Positions 49,919 through 59,887 of a stretch of DNA of 64,000 nucleotides are shown here, in pieces; the stretch's first letter is position 1; each line of letters starts with the position of its first letter. The notes below the pieces were generated by a model. It ran no database searches. It had not been told where the DNA came from and saw only the letters and a list, made by a program, of their open reading frames with translations. Position numbers and translations under genes: made by a program. Location: positions 1-64,000 of the forward strand of contig JAICOU010000002.1 in the NCBI GenBank assembly GCA_025930495.1, read 5' to 3'. The stretch comes from Nitrososphaeraceae archaeon. GTDB taxonomy: Archaea; Thermoproteota; Nitrososphaeria; Nitrososphaerales; Nitrosopumilaceae.

Positions 49919-50227
49919 ATGGATTCGGAATATGTCGATGAAGAGGGACTACTCAAAGTCATAAGAGCTTTCGAGTTATCTGAAGCAATTACAAAACTCA
50001 ACTGGAATTGGGATAGTTATTCAGATGCCATTATACAATCACATGAATTAATGGAAAAGAGTCAAAAACTTTTCATAGAAATTTCAGAATATGAACAAAG
50101 AATGGGTTCTAAACTTACCAAATATCAAAAAAATAAGATCAATAGTGCAGTAGAAGATTTAGGAAAGATAGTTTCATACATGAAAAACAAAATCAAACCT
50201 ACTGAAATTTTAGAAAGATTAGATTAA
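49919..50227 (+). CDS. Hypothetical helical protein
   Basis: 102-aa ORF. Confidence 0.65.
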   Translation: MDSEYVDEEGLLKVIRAFELSEAITKLNWNWDSYSDAIIQSHELMEKSQKLFIEISEYEQRMGSKLTKYQKNKINSAVEDLGKIVSYMKNKIKPTEILERLD

Positions 50228-50266
50228 TGAACGAATCTTAAAATTTCGTGTTGCAAATAGGTAAAT

Positions 50267-51298
50267 ATGAAAAAAATGCGAGCCATGGTACTATCTGAAT
50301 GTGCTCTAATTGAAACTAGACCGTTAAAATTAACCGAAATTGACAGACATGAAATCAAAAAACCAGACGAGATTTTAATAAAAATTGAAGCCTGTGGAGT
50401 TTGTCATTCGCAATTACATGGAATTGAAGGAGATTGGAAAGAGATTGGAATTCCACCAACTTTGCCTACAGTTCCAGGTCATGAGGTGGTAGGAAAAATT
50501 GTTGAAATCGGCAGTAATGTTACCAAATTCAAAATTGGAGACAGGGCAGGAATAACACCATTACTTGAAGCTTGTAAAGTATGTCAATATTGTAAAGAAG
50601 GAAAAGAACAACTTTGTGAATCATCAATAATTACAGGAGAGTCACTCAAAGGAGGATATGCAGAATACATTACAGTGTCAGAAGATTTTGCAACAAAAAT
50701 TCCGGAAAACATGAAATCAGAATATGCAGCTCCGTTGTTCTGTGCAGGGATTACAGCATACAAAGCAGTAAAAGCTGCAGAACCGCAATCGCATAAAAAA
50801 ATCGGCATATTTGGAATTGGTGGTGTTGGCCATATGGCAGTACAGTTTGCAAAAGTAGAAGGGTGTGAGGTTATTGCATTTTCACGCAGTAAAAGTCATC
50901 TGGATGTGGCAAAGAGATTAGGGGCAATAGATATTATGACTTTTTCTGAAAATCAAGGATTTCTAGATGAACTAAAAAAAAGACATGGGATGTTGGATGC
51001 TGCAATAGTTTTTGCCCCAGCAGACATAGTAACAGATGTTGCAATCAAGTCAGTAAAGAGAGGGGGATTAATTGTAATTGCGACAGTTGGTAAAAATCCA
51101 ACATTTTTTGCATTTGATGAAAAAACAATTCGTGGAACTGTGATTGGGTCAACAAAAGATATGGAGCAGGTAATCAAAATATGTGATGAAAAAAAATTCA
51201 CAGTGATAACAGAGACATATCCATTAGAAAAAGCAAATGAAGTTCTCAAAAAACTAAAAGATTCCCAAATTCAAGCAAGAGCAGTATTGATGCCATAA
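50267..51298 (+). CDS. Zinc-dependent alcohol dehydrogenase (MDR family)
   Basis: EACGVCHSQLHGIEGDW, PGHEVVGKIVEIG, CKVCQYCKEGKEQLC, GIFGIGGVGHMAVQFAK. Confidence 0.93.
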   Translation: MKKMRAMVLSECALIETRPLKLTEIDRHEIKKPDEILIKIEACGVCHSQLHGIEGDWKEIGIPPTLPTVPGHEVVGKIVEIGSNVTKFKIGDRAGITPLLEACKVCQYCKEGKEQLCESSIITGESLKGGYAEYITVSEDFATKIPENMKSEYAAPLFCAGITAYKAVKAAEPQSHKKIGIFGIGGVGHMAVQFAKVEGCEVIAFSRSKSHLDVAKRLGAIDIMTFSENQGFLDELKKRHGMLDAAIVFAPADIVTDVAIKSVKRGGLIVIATVGKNPTFFAFDEKTIRGTVIGSTKDMEQVIKICDEKKFTVITETYPLEKANEVLKKLKDSQIQARAVLMP

Positions 51299-51322
51299 CT
51301 TTGAAACCATATAATACGAAAA

Positions 51323-51820
51323 TCACGTAATTCTTTCTATTGCATCAAATCCCTCATCGATTGTAGGTATGTTAAAGGAATTGATTTGTTCAAGTATCAC
51401 CTCTTTTGGTATAAATTTTCCAGTTTTCTTTTCTCTGTTCTTTAATCTCTCAAATATTGTGGCTTTAGGTAATTCAAAACTCACTGCAAGTAACTCCAAG
51501 TGTTTTCCATTCTCTATTGCAAATGTCTTTAATTCGTTAATTAATGAAATTCTAATGTGGCGTTTTAAGTGGGTTCTATCTATTACAAAGTCCTTGTCAC
51601 TTAAGATACATTCATGTATTTTTTCAAAGAATTTAGTTGTAATGTAATCAAATTTTTTTGTATTTTGAATATAATTAAATGCCTCAGTGTAAGAAATGTC
51701 CATTTTTTCTGCTAATTGTTCAATTATGGAATCGGTGGAACAGACAATGTATTCCTTGTGCGAATTGACCCAAGTGGTTTTGCCAGAACCTGAAACTCCG
51801 ACCATGAGTATTCCTTTCAT
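51323..51820 (-). CDS. P-loop kinase (polynucleotide-kinase-like AAA_33)
   Basis: MVGVSGSGKTTWVNSH, DFVIDRTHLKRHIR. Confidence 0.85.
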   Translation of the reverse strand: MKGILMVGVSGSGKTTWVNSHKEYIVCSTDSIIEQLAEKMDISYTEAFNYIQNTKKFDYITTKFFEKIHECILSDKDFVIDRTHLKRHIRISLINELKTFAIENGKHLELLAVSFELPKATIFERLKNREKKTGKFIPKEVILEQINSFNIPTIDEGFDAIERIT

Positions 51821-51965
51821 AGTTTAACATGAATTTTGGCAATTATTTGGGTATCCCCAATTACTACAAAATGCCAGGTTAGAACTAAATCATGCCAATT
51901 TTGATTTAAAAAGCAATTTTACAATAGTTTAATTACAACACGATTTCACCAAGTTTTAGAAAGAT

Positions 51966-52346
51966 ATGCCATTTGATGGACCAAGAGAAATGTTCACCGC
52001 AACATGTGGTGACTGTGGAAATGAATGTCAAATACCATTCAAGCCAAAAGACGACAGACCTGTTTATTGCAGAGAATGTTTCCAAAAGCACAAACCACAA
52101 GAACGCAGCGGTGGCTCTAGATTTGGCGGTAGATCGAGTTATGGTAGAGGATCAAGTGACAGAGGTTCTAGTTATGGTAGAGGATCAAGCGACAGAGGTT
52201 CCAGGTTTAGCAGAGACGATAGACCAAGAGAAATGTTCACCGCAACATGTGGTGACTGTGGAAATGAATGTCAAATACCATTCAAGCCAAAAGACGACAG
52301 ACCTGTTTATTGCAGAGAATGTTTCCAAAATCACAGACAAAACTAG
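51966..52346 (+). CDS. Duplicated CxxC-CxxC zinc-ribbon protein with RGG/SYGRGSSDRGS linker
   Basis: Two identical MFTATCGDCGNECQIPFKPKDDRPVYCRECFQ modules around a low-complexity linker. Confidence 0.88.
   Translation: MPFDGPREMFTATCGDCGNECQIPFKPKDDRPVYCRECFQKHKPQERSGGSRFGGRSSYGRGSSDRGSSYGRGSSDRGSRFSRDDRPREMFTATCGDCGNECQIPFKPKDDRPVYCRECFQNHRQN
51979..52087 (+). repeat. 109-bp direct repeat, copy 1
   Basis: Identical to 52222-52330 (offset 243 bp, in frame). Confidence 0.88.
52222..52330 (+). repeat. 109-bp direct repeat, copy 2
   Basis: Identical to 51979-52087. Confidence 0.88.
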
Positions 52347-52355
52347 TAAATCGTT

Positions 52356-52628
52356 TTGAGTAACTCTCAAAACTCCGTATTTTTATCAAAACAAAGATTT
52401 AGAATCAATTATCAGTACCAAAGATCATTGAATGCGGTACCGTCAAGAGATAAAATAAAAATTGGAATAACAGTACAGATAGTACAAAAACAAGATCAAC
52501 GTACAGGAAATTTGACTGAAGGAATAGTTAAGAGAATTCTTACTTCTAGTAAGTTTCATCCTCATGGAATTAAAGTTGAATTGGATAATGGAAAAATAGG
52601 GCGCGTTCAGAACATAATACACAAATGA
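52356..52628 (+). CDS. YwbE-like (DUF2196) protein
   Basis: GITVQIVQKQDQRTGNLTEGIVKRILTSSKFHPHGIKVELDNGKIGRVQNI. Confidence 0.85.
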   Translation: MSNSQNSVFLSKQRFRINYQYQRSLNAVPSRDKIKIGITVQIVQKQDQRTGNLTEGIVKRILTSSKFHPHGIKVELDNGKIGRVQNIIHK

Positions 52629-52713
52629 AGACAGATGATTCAATTACAATCTGTTGATGTTTGAATTGTAATTTGTTTACTGGCTTAAATAACAGAGGAA
52701 CAAAATTTTTCCT

Positions 52714-52866
52714 ATGAACTGCAAACGATGCCATCACACTAGTGAAGCCCATATCCCATCAAAGGAGAGTAAATCGTTAATGAAAATCGGTAAATGTAAG
52801 ATTCCTAATTGTACCTGTCAGCAATATCTAGAGCCAATTCAAGAAATAGACGAAGATCTATTGTAA
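52714..52866 (+). CDS. Small cysteine/histidine-rich zinc-finger-like protein (50 aa)
   Basis: Manual translation MNCKRCHHTSEAHIPSKESKSLMKIGKCKIPNCTCQQYLEPIQEIDEDLL. Confidence 0.65.
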   Translation: MNCKRCHHTSEAHIPSKESKSLMKIGKCKIPNCTCQQYLEPIQEIDEDLL

Positions 52867-52902
52867 CTATAATTCATATACTAAATTCTTTTGAGATAAT
52901 TT

Positions 52903-53136
52903 ATGAACAAACATGCGCCAGCTGATGAAATGAGAAAAGAATTGGACAATCTTTTGTCTAAACTCAATGCAATGGAAATTATCGCATCAGATGAATTTCA
53001 AAAAGGTTCAGTCAAAGTGCTAAGAGCACTAGTAGAAGGACAAATTCATTCAATTAATGAATTTGAGCATTTAAAAAAAGCAATAGATTTGCTTACATTG
53101 GAATTATTTAAGATTCAAGATAAAATCAAGAATTAA
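52903..53136 (+). CDS. Hypothetical helical protein
   Basis: 77-aa ORF. Confidence 0.6.
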   Translation: MNKHAPADEMRKELDNLLSKLNAMEIIASDEFQKGSVKVLRALVEGQIHSINEFEHLKKAIDLLTLELFKIQDKIKN

Positions 53137-53671
53137 GTCTAGTATCACTCAAACCACATTCAATGCAGCGAATAATTGTTGTAGTTTCAAGCACTTTGTC
53201 GACTTTCATCTCAGAGCCACAGCAAGGACAAGGAGTTTTAGTATTTTGTGAATCAGATTTAGAGTGTATTTTATAGTCAGGTTTAACGTCGTAGTTGATT
53301 CCTAGATTACAGATTGGACGATAGCGAGCAAGTATTTTATCTAAGATTTTTTTTCTCTCATCGTTTCCAGATTCAAATAGTGGCAAAATGGCAAGATACA
53401 GTGATTTCTCAGAGCCAGATTTTTCAATCCAGCATTTGAAACTAGAATTGCTAGTGAAAAATTTCTCATCAGAAGTCTGTTCACAGTCGCCAGCATAAAT
53501 TATGTTAAAAGAGTCTTTTTGGCGAGACATTATCAAGTATACTACTTTTTCCATTGGTGGTCCCCATTCTTGAAGCTTGATTGGACCTAGAAACTCATAC
53601 TGAAGAATTTGAATGCTCAATGAATATAGATGTGATTGCTGGCTTTTGTTTTTTTCTGATACTGATACCAA
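53126..53671 (-). CDS. Hypothetical protein with C-terminal zinc ribbon
   Basis: CPCCGSEMKVDKVLETTTIIRCIECGLSDT. Confidence 0.75.
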   Translation of the reverse strand: MVSVSEKNKSQQSHLYSLSIQILQYEFLGPIKLQEWGPPMEKVVYLIMSRQKDSFNIIYAGDCEQTSDEKFFTSNSSFKCWIEKSGSEKSLYLAILPLFESGNDERKKILDKILARYRPICNLGINYDVKPDYKIHSKSDSQNTKTPCPCCGSEMKVDKVLETTTIIRCIECGLSDTRLNS

Positions 53672-53731
53672 TATTTGATCGCATTTTACTTCTTGAAAAG
53701 AATAAATTCAAGAGAATTTGATTTGCGTTGA

Positions 53732-53980
53732 ATGAAAGATCCTCACAATCATGCCCATGTAGGTTATAGCATGATTCTAGTTGCTGCAAGTCTTACAGCA
53801 ATTGCACTTGTTGCATTAGCAATAGGCTCAAATGTACTATTTGGAGATAACATCCAAAGAGAAAATACGGCTCACTTCAAAGAATGCAAAGCAAATGATT
53901 TCAAAACAGAAGATTGTGAAAGATATTGGGACAGAATCAACAATGATGTGTCTGGAATTTATGTAGATTTAGAGAAATAA
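53732..53980 (+). CDS. Single-TM hypothetical protein
   Basis: MILVAASLTAIALVALAIGSNVLFG TM. Confidence 0.65.
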   Translation: MKDPHNHAHVGYSMILVAASLTAIALVALAIGSNVLFGDNIQRENTAHFKECKANDFKTEDCERYWDRINNDVSGIYVDLEK

Positions 53981-53983
53981 TAT

Positions 53984-54670
53984 TTAATATCCATTTGCAA
54001 AATCTTCCATAGTGTTTAGATTTTTTGTTAGTCTATTCATGGCATAAAATGCACCGCCAACAATTCCTGCATGATAAAATGTATACAAAAACACGGCTGA
54101 AGAAGTATGATCAGATTGTGTAAAGCTGAGAATAAGCATTGTAAAGAAAACAAATGTACTAACACATGTAACCAGTCTATCGATAATTCCAGAGCCCAGT
54201 CCAACAATTCTTTTTGTTGCTCCTGCCATCAAAGCAATGCTAGTAATTATTAGAAATGTAGCACCACCGTTTGTAATCACATATTCATTTAGCCAAGGGA
54301 GTAAACCATCAGCTAAGATGGCAGATTCAGGCATCATACTACCATTATTTAATGCAAAATTAACAGAACCAAACATACTACCTATGACAAAAAAGAACAA
54401 GAGAGTTTTAACAATTGATCTTTTGAGTGGACTACGTATTTCGCTTGGCTTTACAGCTCTTTCGGTAATTCTAACACCATAAAGAAATCCTATTGCAGCA
54501 GCAGGAAGAAACATGAGATTAATTAAAATCGATGATTCTTGATTTATCGCATCAATTTGAGGGAAAAATATCAAAAACAAAAGTACAGCAGCAGATGCGG
54601 ATAATACAAATAATATCAGATTAAGATACTTACGGTCCCCTGACTCTGTATTATATTCCCAATTGTACAT
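53984..54670 (-). CDS. Multi-pass membrane protein
   Basis: Six or so hydrophobic helices. Confidence 0.7.
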   Translation of the reverse strand: MYNWEYNTESGDRKYLNLILFVLSASAAVLLFLIFFPQIDAINQESSILINLMFLPAAAIGFLYGVRITERAVKPSEIRSPLKRSIVKTLLFFFVIGSMFGSVNFALNNGSMMPESAILADGLLPWLNEYVITNGGATFLIITSIALMAGATKRIVGLGSGIIDRLVTCVSTFVFFTMLILSFTQSDHTSSAVFLYTFYHAGIVGGAFYAMNRLTKNLNTMEDFANGY

Positions 54671-54774
54671 TTTTTAGAATCAGAAGTAAATAATTAAAGA
54701 ACAAATCGAGAAATCATTTGGTCAAATTATCAATTCTCTTTACTCTTTTTACTGGTATCAGCCTAGAAAGCATA

Positions 54775-54984
54775 ATGAAAGGCAAAAAAGCAGTCATAAT
54801 CACAGGTATTGGCATTATGATTATGGGGATGATCTTTCATCTTCAAGGACAATCAATAGTTGGACCAGAAACATCATTTATGTATTCAAATCCACATTGG
54901 GTCACATATGGAATTCAGATAGCTGTTGCAGGAGGCATTATTCTGATAATAGGAATAGGTTTGAATTTTATCAAAAAAAGCTAA
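54775..54984 (+). CDS. Small two-TM membrane protein
   Basis: MKGKKAVIITGIGIMIMGMIFHLQ...IQIAVAGGIILIIGIGLNFIKKS; start chosen within the 54718 ORF. Confidence 0.6.
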   Translation: MKGKKAVIITGIGIMIMGMIFHLQGQSIVGPETSFMYSNPHWVTYGIQIAVAGGIILIIGIGLNFIKKS

Positions 54985-55208
54985 ATCACACGAAGTGTTA
55001 TGGTACTACGAATTTTATCTAACTTTCTAATCTTAGATGAAATAACTGTATTTAGCTCCTCTGCAGTACTAGTTTCAAATTTAACAACAAGATCATAACT
55101 ACCATAAGTAATAATACAATCTTTAATCTCTGGAATTTCTTTTAGTTGTGAATAAAGTGAATGCTCTTCTCCCATTTCACAGCTAATCAACATGTATGCT
55201 TGTTCCAT
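54981..55208 (-). CDS. Stand-alone Lrp/AsnC ligand-binding (RAM) domain protein
   Basis: CEMGEEHSLYSQLKEIPEIKDCIITYGSYDLVVKFE...STITLRVI. Confidence 0.87.
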   Translation of the reverse strand: MEQAYMLISCEMGEEHSLYSQLKEIPEIKDCIITYGSYDLVVKFETSTAEELNTVISSKIRKLDKIRSTITLRVI

Positions 55209-55270
55209 TATAATTGCACTTTCTAAAAAAGACTGTAACTTAAAGACATCTGAAAATATTTTTACAGATC

Positions 55271-56464
55271 TTAAAATCCTGCAAGAATTGGATCTTCAGG
55301 TTTCATTATTTCACGTAATAGTATGGTAGCAAATGAACCTCTGGAAAGAGTAAACTCTACAGTGGCATCATGTGATGAATAATCAGTGCATTGTATTGCG
55401 GCTTGTCTGAATCCACCTTCACTACTAATTTCCTGCATTTCTTTAATGAAAAAATCCTTTGGCGCAATCTCTTCAGCTTTTAAAATTTTAGATATTTGAA
55501 AATCAAAGCGAGTTTTTTTGTAATACGAATATCCTACAAAAGGCAATGCAAGATGTTGGTCTAGACCTTTGACATATTTTCCAATTATCCCATGAAAATC
55601 ATAGCAAACATCACCTTCTTGTGCCTCAAAGAGATTTTCTCCGTCTGTAAATGCGGCACTTAACGCATGATTGAAAAGAAAAGATTGGTACGCTTGAACA
55701 TAGAATCTTCTAAGGGGCAAGGGTATTGCATGAATTGCTTTTTGCTCATCATCATGCTCAATTATTTCTTGTAACACAATTCTTTCAATGTCCATTTGTG
55801 GTGGAACTTGCTTGAGATATTTTTGGTAGTTTGACTTGTCAGCTAATTTTTCTCTTATTTCGGTATTTTCTTTAGAGTCATAAGAAGATGTAAAAGATAC
55901 AATCAATTCAACTGCCTTTTTGAAATTACGCTGTAAAAGTGCCTTACCAATGAGATGAGTAACAGGTCTTTTAGAGCCAAATCTTTGATAACCATAGAAA
56001 TTTAGGATTTTATCATATTCTGTAAAGTTAGAGATATTACCACACCCAGAAATTTTTATGCTAAAATGATTAGCAAGCATGTCTTTTTTGGATAAGGGTT
56101 TTTTGACAAACCCAATTTTTTCAAGGGAGTATTTCTCAGAGGAATAGTTTTCTATGAATTTGCCTTTACTATCAGAGCAGACAAATTGTTCAGTTACTGC
56201 AGATGCATCTTTTAGTCCAAGTGCTTTTAATCGAATTCCTTTTTTTTTAAAAATATCAGAAAGGGCATGGTTTGTATCTATTTTTTTCTTTTTTAATTTG
56301 TAAACAGCGTAACCGTCTTGTTGATTAATTGATTTTAATGATTTCTCAGAGAGAACTTCATCGACCTTAAAGTCCTCAGCTTCGGTTCTAATTTGTCCGC
56401 CAATCCCAGTAAATTTTGTACTATAAACAGAGATACCTATTTGAGAATCTATTTTAGGTATCAC
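55271..56464 (-). CDS. truD: tRNA pseudouridine synthase D
   Basis: IRTEAEDFKVDEV, LGLKDASAVTEQFV, NFYGYQRFGSKRPVTHLIG. Confidence 0.92.
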   Translation of the reverse strand: MIPKIDSQIGISVYSTKFTGIGGQIRTEAEDFKVDEVLSEKSLKSINQQDGYAVYKLKKKKIDTNHALSDIFKKKGIRLKALGLKDASAVTEQFVCSDSKGKFIENYSSEKYSLEKIGFVKKPLSKKDMLANHFSIKISGCGNISNFTEYDKILNFYGYQRFGSKRPVTHLIGKALLQRNFKKAVELIVSFTSSYDSKENTEIREKLADKSNYQKYLKQVPPQMDIERIVLQEIIEHDDEQKAIHAIPLPLRRFYVQAYQSFLFNHALSAAFTDGENLFEAQEGDVCYDFHGIIGKYVKGLDQHLALPFVGYSYYKKTRFDFQISKILKAEEIAPKDFFIKEMQEISSEGGFRQAAIQCTDYSSHDATVEFTLSRGSFATILLREIMKPEDPILAGF

Positions 56465-58041
56465 GGCAATATTGTCACTGTAACAAATTTACTAATTGAG
56501 ACATCCTCGATTTGTGCACCTAACAATATTTTGTATTTTCCAGGAGTTGCATCATCAGATGCAGAAATTGTTACCTCCACAGATCTAGGAGCATCAAAAT
56601 CTAATTGGAAAGAATCAGATACATTTGATGTGACATCCAAAAAGTTGTAAGGGTTTGATAATATCAAAGACATGTCAGACAAGTCTTGCTGTGAAGGCCA
56701 TATTACAAAAGACAAATTCGTTGATTCACCTGATACAAGTGAAATATCTTTAGAGTCAAGTTCAATTCTAAATGGAAGTGCAATAGAAGTATCAATGACA
56801 CCAATGTTATTTTCCACCCATTCAGTAAACCAGATTTTATCATTGTGTATGGCAAAATCAAAGATTTGAGCCAAGCCACAATCAGAATCAGGAGCACAGT
56901 CACCCCAAGACGGATTTTTTGATGGAATCATATATTCTACAAGTGATTCAGATTTGGGATCTAAGAGTGCAATGCTATTTGAAGTCTGTTCATTGAAAAC
57001 TAGTTGTCCAACAGAATTAGTTTCAATCCAATAGGGTCTAGATATTGGAGATTTTATGATTCCAGTAGAGTTACCGTATGTGGATATTTTTGGTTCGGAT
57101 GTGACATACTGAGTAAATTGTTGTGTGACAGGATCAAAGTTAAAGACAGCAGAGCTTGACGTGTCTGCTATCCAAATCATACCATCAGATACAGCAACTC
57201 CGTTTGGAGTAAGCAGTTCAAATGGCAGTTGGAATATTTCAATATAATCAAGAACTGGAAGAGAATTTCCATTAACATTAGCTACAGAATTACGATAGCC
57301 TTCTTGATCAAATTTTATCAAAATTCCTCCTTGTTGAAAAATCCAATTAGTATACCAGACATTTTTATCAGCATCAATTGCAAAATCACCAGTTACAGAA
57401 CCGTTAACAGGCGAAGGAAGATGAAGATATCTCAAGTTATCATTAGACTGAGTGGGATCTAAAAAGGTGATTTTGTTTCCAGTAAAATCATTTATCACTA
57501 TTTGTGAACCATCAACTTTCAATTTTTGTGGCAATGAGTCACCTTCAGAAGGATAACCTATTCGTTGATATTTTTCATCTTGTGTGGAGAATTTCCACAC
57601 AGAATCAAAAGATTCATCTGTAAACCACAATGAACCGTCAGGAGAATAATCAATTCCCCAAATCATCGAGCGGCCATTTTTTGGCCACATGGGATTATCA
57701 AATTCAGTAAAGGACGTAGTATTAGGATCAAATTTTGCTAGTTTACCAGTGTTGGTTTGTGCAAACCACACATTTCCATCATAATCAGTAACTATTGCCA
57801 AAGGATTTGTACAAGCAGTTGGAATTGTGTATTCTTTGACAAATGTTGTAGATTTTGCATCTCCTGAACCACAGAATTGTGCACGTTGAGCATCAGGAAA
57901 ATTATCAGCTGGAGTACCGGTGAGAGTTACTTCAGCATTTTCAGATGGTGGCGGAGTGTTGTTAAGAAGTACACCGGCAGCCAAAGACGTCAGCATTATT
58001 GTTCCAAAAAAAATAGCAACAATTAGTCCTTTTTTCTTCAC
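56461..58041 (-). CDS. Secreted beta-propeller (virginiamycin B lyase/NHL-like) protein
   Basis: Signal/TM; repeated VWFAQTNTGKLAKFDP, LWFTDESFDSVWKF, IWFTEWVENNIGVID blades. Confidence 0.85.
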   Translation of the reverse strand: MKKKGLIVAIFFGTIMLTSLAAGVLLNNTPPPSENAEVTLTGTPADNFPDAQRAQFCGSGDAKSTTFVKEYTIPTACTNPLAIVTDYDGNVWFAQTNTGKLAKFDPNTTSFTEFDNPMWPKNGRSMIWGIDYSPDGSLWFTDESFDSVWKFSTQDEKYQRIGYPSEGDSLPQKLKVDGSQIVINDFTGNKITFLDPTQSNDNLRYLHLPSPVNGSVTGDFAIDADKNVWYTNWIFQQGGILIKFDQEGYRNSVANVNGNSLPVLDYIEIFQLPFELLTPNGVAVSDGMIWIADTSSSAVFNFDPVTQQFTQYVTSEPKISTYGNSTGIIKSPISRPYWIETNSVGQLVFNEQTSNSIALLDPKSESLVEYMIPSKNPSWGDCAPDSDCGLAQIFDFAIHNDKIWFTEWVENNIGVIDTSIALPFRIELDSKDISLVSGESTNLSFVIWPSQQDLSDMSLILSNPYNFLDVTSNVSDSFQLDFDAPRSVEVTISASDDATPGKYKILLGAQIEDVSISKFVTVTILP

Positions 58042-58094
58042 GGTTTAAAAAATATTAAACCAAGTTATATCTCATTCCAAGAATTAATGAAAAT

Positions 58095-58466
58095 CTAAAG
58101 CAATTTCAAATCGCCAGTTATTTTATCTATAAGATTCTCAGGAGCTGGACCAATAGAAATGCAAGTTACGGTACCTGGTGCAATTTGAGTATGGCCTGCA
58201 TCTGTAACTTCAGACCATGGAAGATCTAAATCGATTGCATGTTTTTTTACTTCTTGTAATTCTTTAATGCCTGAAACTTTGAGTACAACTTTCTCTTGAC
58301 CGCCCCACCATTTATTGAACCACTCAGGATGAGATTTTCTGACATGTTCAGCTCCTAAAACACAGGCATGCCCTACTTGTGCAGCAATCTTTCCTTTTCC
58401 CATTTCAAGATCAGTTCGAATCACAATTACTTGTTTAATATCGCCCATAAAGATACCAAAAACCAT
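58095..58466 (-). CDS. pth2: Peptidyl-tRNA hydrolase, Pth2 family
   Basis: VIRTDLEMGKGKIAAQVGHACVLG, WSEVTDAGHTQIAPGTVTCISIGP. Confidence 0.95.
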   Translation of the reverse strand: MVFGIFMGDIKQVIVIRTDLEMGKGKIAAQVGHACVLGAEHVRKSHPEWFNKWWGGQEKVVLKVSGIKELQEVKKHAIDLDLPWSEVTDAGHTQIAPGTVTCISIGPAPENLIDKITGDLKLL

Positions 58467-58515
58467 ACTTAATGAAAAACTTTTGAATTAAATAATTGAC
58501 AAAGAAACAAAATAT

Positions 58516-59652
58516 GTGTACTTTGATGTAGTGATTGCTGGTGGAAGTGTTGCAGGATTAATCTGTGCAAGAGAAATTGCCAGCAATAATCACAGTGTTC
58601 TTGTTATAGAAGAAGATTATGAGATTGGTACCCCGGAGCACTGCGGAGGATTAGTCAGCACTGCAGGATTGGAAGAACTTGGCATAATTCCATTTAGAAA
58701 AACTTTTGATCATTTAATAGAGTCTGCAGAAATTCATGCGCCAAATGGAAATAGTTTTTCCATAAATTCAAAGAGACAAAGAGTTGCAGAAATTAGCAGA
58801 AGAGAATTAGATAAACAAATAGCACATCAAGCACAAAAAAATGGCGCCATAATCAAAGTAAGAACTAGTTTTCAAGAATTAACAGATAAAGGAGTAAGAA
58901 CCAGTGAAGGAGAAATAGAATGCCAGATTTTTGTTGATGCAAGAGGAGTATCATCTCTTATTCATAAAGACAGGACAGGAATTTTATCATCTGCACAATA
59001 TGAAATTTATGCAGATTGGATAAAAAAAGGAAATGTGCAAGTATTTTTTGATCAAGAAAAATATCCAGGATTTTTTGCATGGGTGATACCATCTGATCAA
59101 GGCAAAGGAAAGATAGGAGTTGCAGGAAAAGGAATCAATGTTGTAGAGGCAATAGAAAAATTTCTTGAGACAATGGGAAATTATTCTACAATTAGGAAAA
59201 TTTATGCCCCTATTTGGATCAAAGGACCAATTGACAAGTTCATTGATGGAAAAACAGTAATAGTTGGTGACGCAGCAGGACAAGCAAAACCAACTACTGC
59301 GGGAGGAATTTACTCTAGTGGAATGGGAGGACTGTATGCAGGACAAGCAATCTCAAAATTCTTAGAAACAAAAAACAAGTCAGATTTAGAAGAGTATCAA
59401 AAAAGATGGACAGAAAAATTTGGAAAAGAATTTGAAAAACAATTATTTGCAAGAAAAATTTTAGAAAGATTAGACAACAATACCATCAATAAATTATTTG
59501 AATCAGTTACACCTGAAATCACAAAAGAGATTTCTGAAAAAGAGGATTTTGATTTTCACACTGGCTCCATAATAAAATTACTTGGGATCAAAGGTTCGCT
59601 CAAAACTGCTCAAGCCATAATTGGCGGAGAATTTAAAAAACTTCTGAGTTGA
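58516..59652 (+). CDS. Geranylgeranyl reductase family FAD-dependent oxidoreductase
   Basis: FDVVIAGGSVAGLICAREIA, HCGGLVS, VGDAAGQAKPTTAGGIYSSG. Confidence 0.92.
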   Translation: MYFDVVIAGGSVAGLICAREIASNNHSVLVIEEDYEIGTPEHCGGLVSTAGLEELGIIPFRKTFDHLIESAEIHAPNGNSFSINSKRQRVAEISRRELDKQIAHQAQKNGAIIKVRTSFQELTDKGVRTSEGEIECQIFVDARGVSSLIHKDRTGILSSAQYEIYADWIKKGNVQVFFDQEKYPGFFAWVIPSDQGKGKIGVAGKGINVVEAIEKFLETMGNYSTIRKIYAPIWIKGPIDKFIDGKTVIVGDAAGQAKPTTAGGIYSSGMGGLYAGQAISKFLETKNKSDLEEYQKRWTEKFGKEFEKQLFARKILERLDNNTINKLFESVTPEITKEISEKEDFDFHTGSIIKLLGIKGSLKTAQAIIGGEFKKLLS

Positions 59653-59680
59653 AAGCACCCAGATTCTGGGCAAGATATAA

Positions 59681-59884
59681 ATGATGTTTACAGAAAGTTG
59701 TGGCATGTCATCTACTATTTCGTTACCATTGTGTAGTTGTTGCCACAGACATATTATGCCTAATGATAAATGTGTAAAATTCAATTGCCCAAATTGCGGC
59801 GAGGAATTAATATGGAGATGTGAAAGTTGCAGAGAATCCGCAAAAACATACACTTGTGGCTCATGTAATTTTCAGGGACCTTAG
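59681..59884 (+). CDS. Small Zn-ribbon RNA-binding-like protein (HVO_2753-type)
   Basis: CCHRHIMPNDKCVKFNCPNCGEELIWRCESCRESAKTYTCGSCNFQGP. Confidence 0.88.
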   Translation: MMFTESCGMSSTISLPLCSCCHRHIMPNDKCVKFNCPNCGEELIWRCESCRESAKTYTCGSCNFQGP

Positions 59885-59887
59885 AAA

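Noticed and set aside
51973-52359. Overlapping + strand ORF in another frame of the zinc-ribbon gene
   Set aside because: Open only because the 109-bp repeat is read twice out of frame; the 51966 frame has the zinc motifs.
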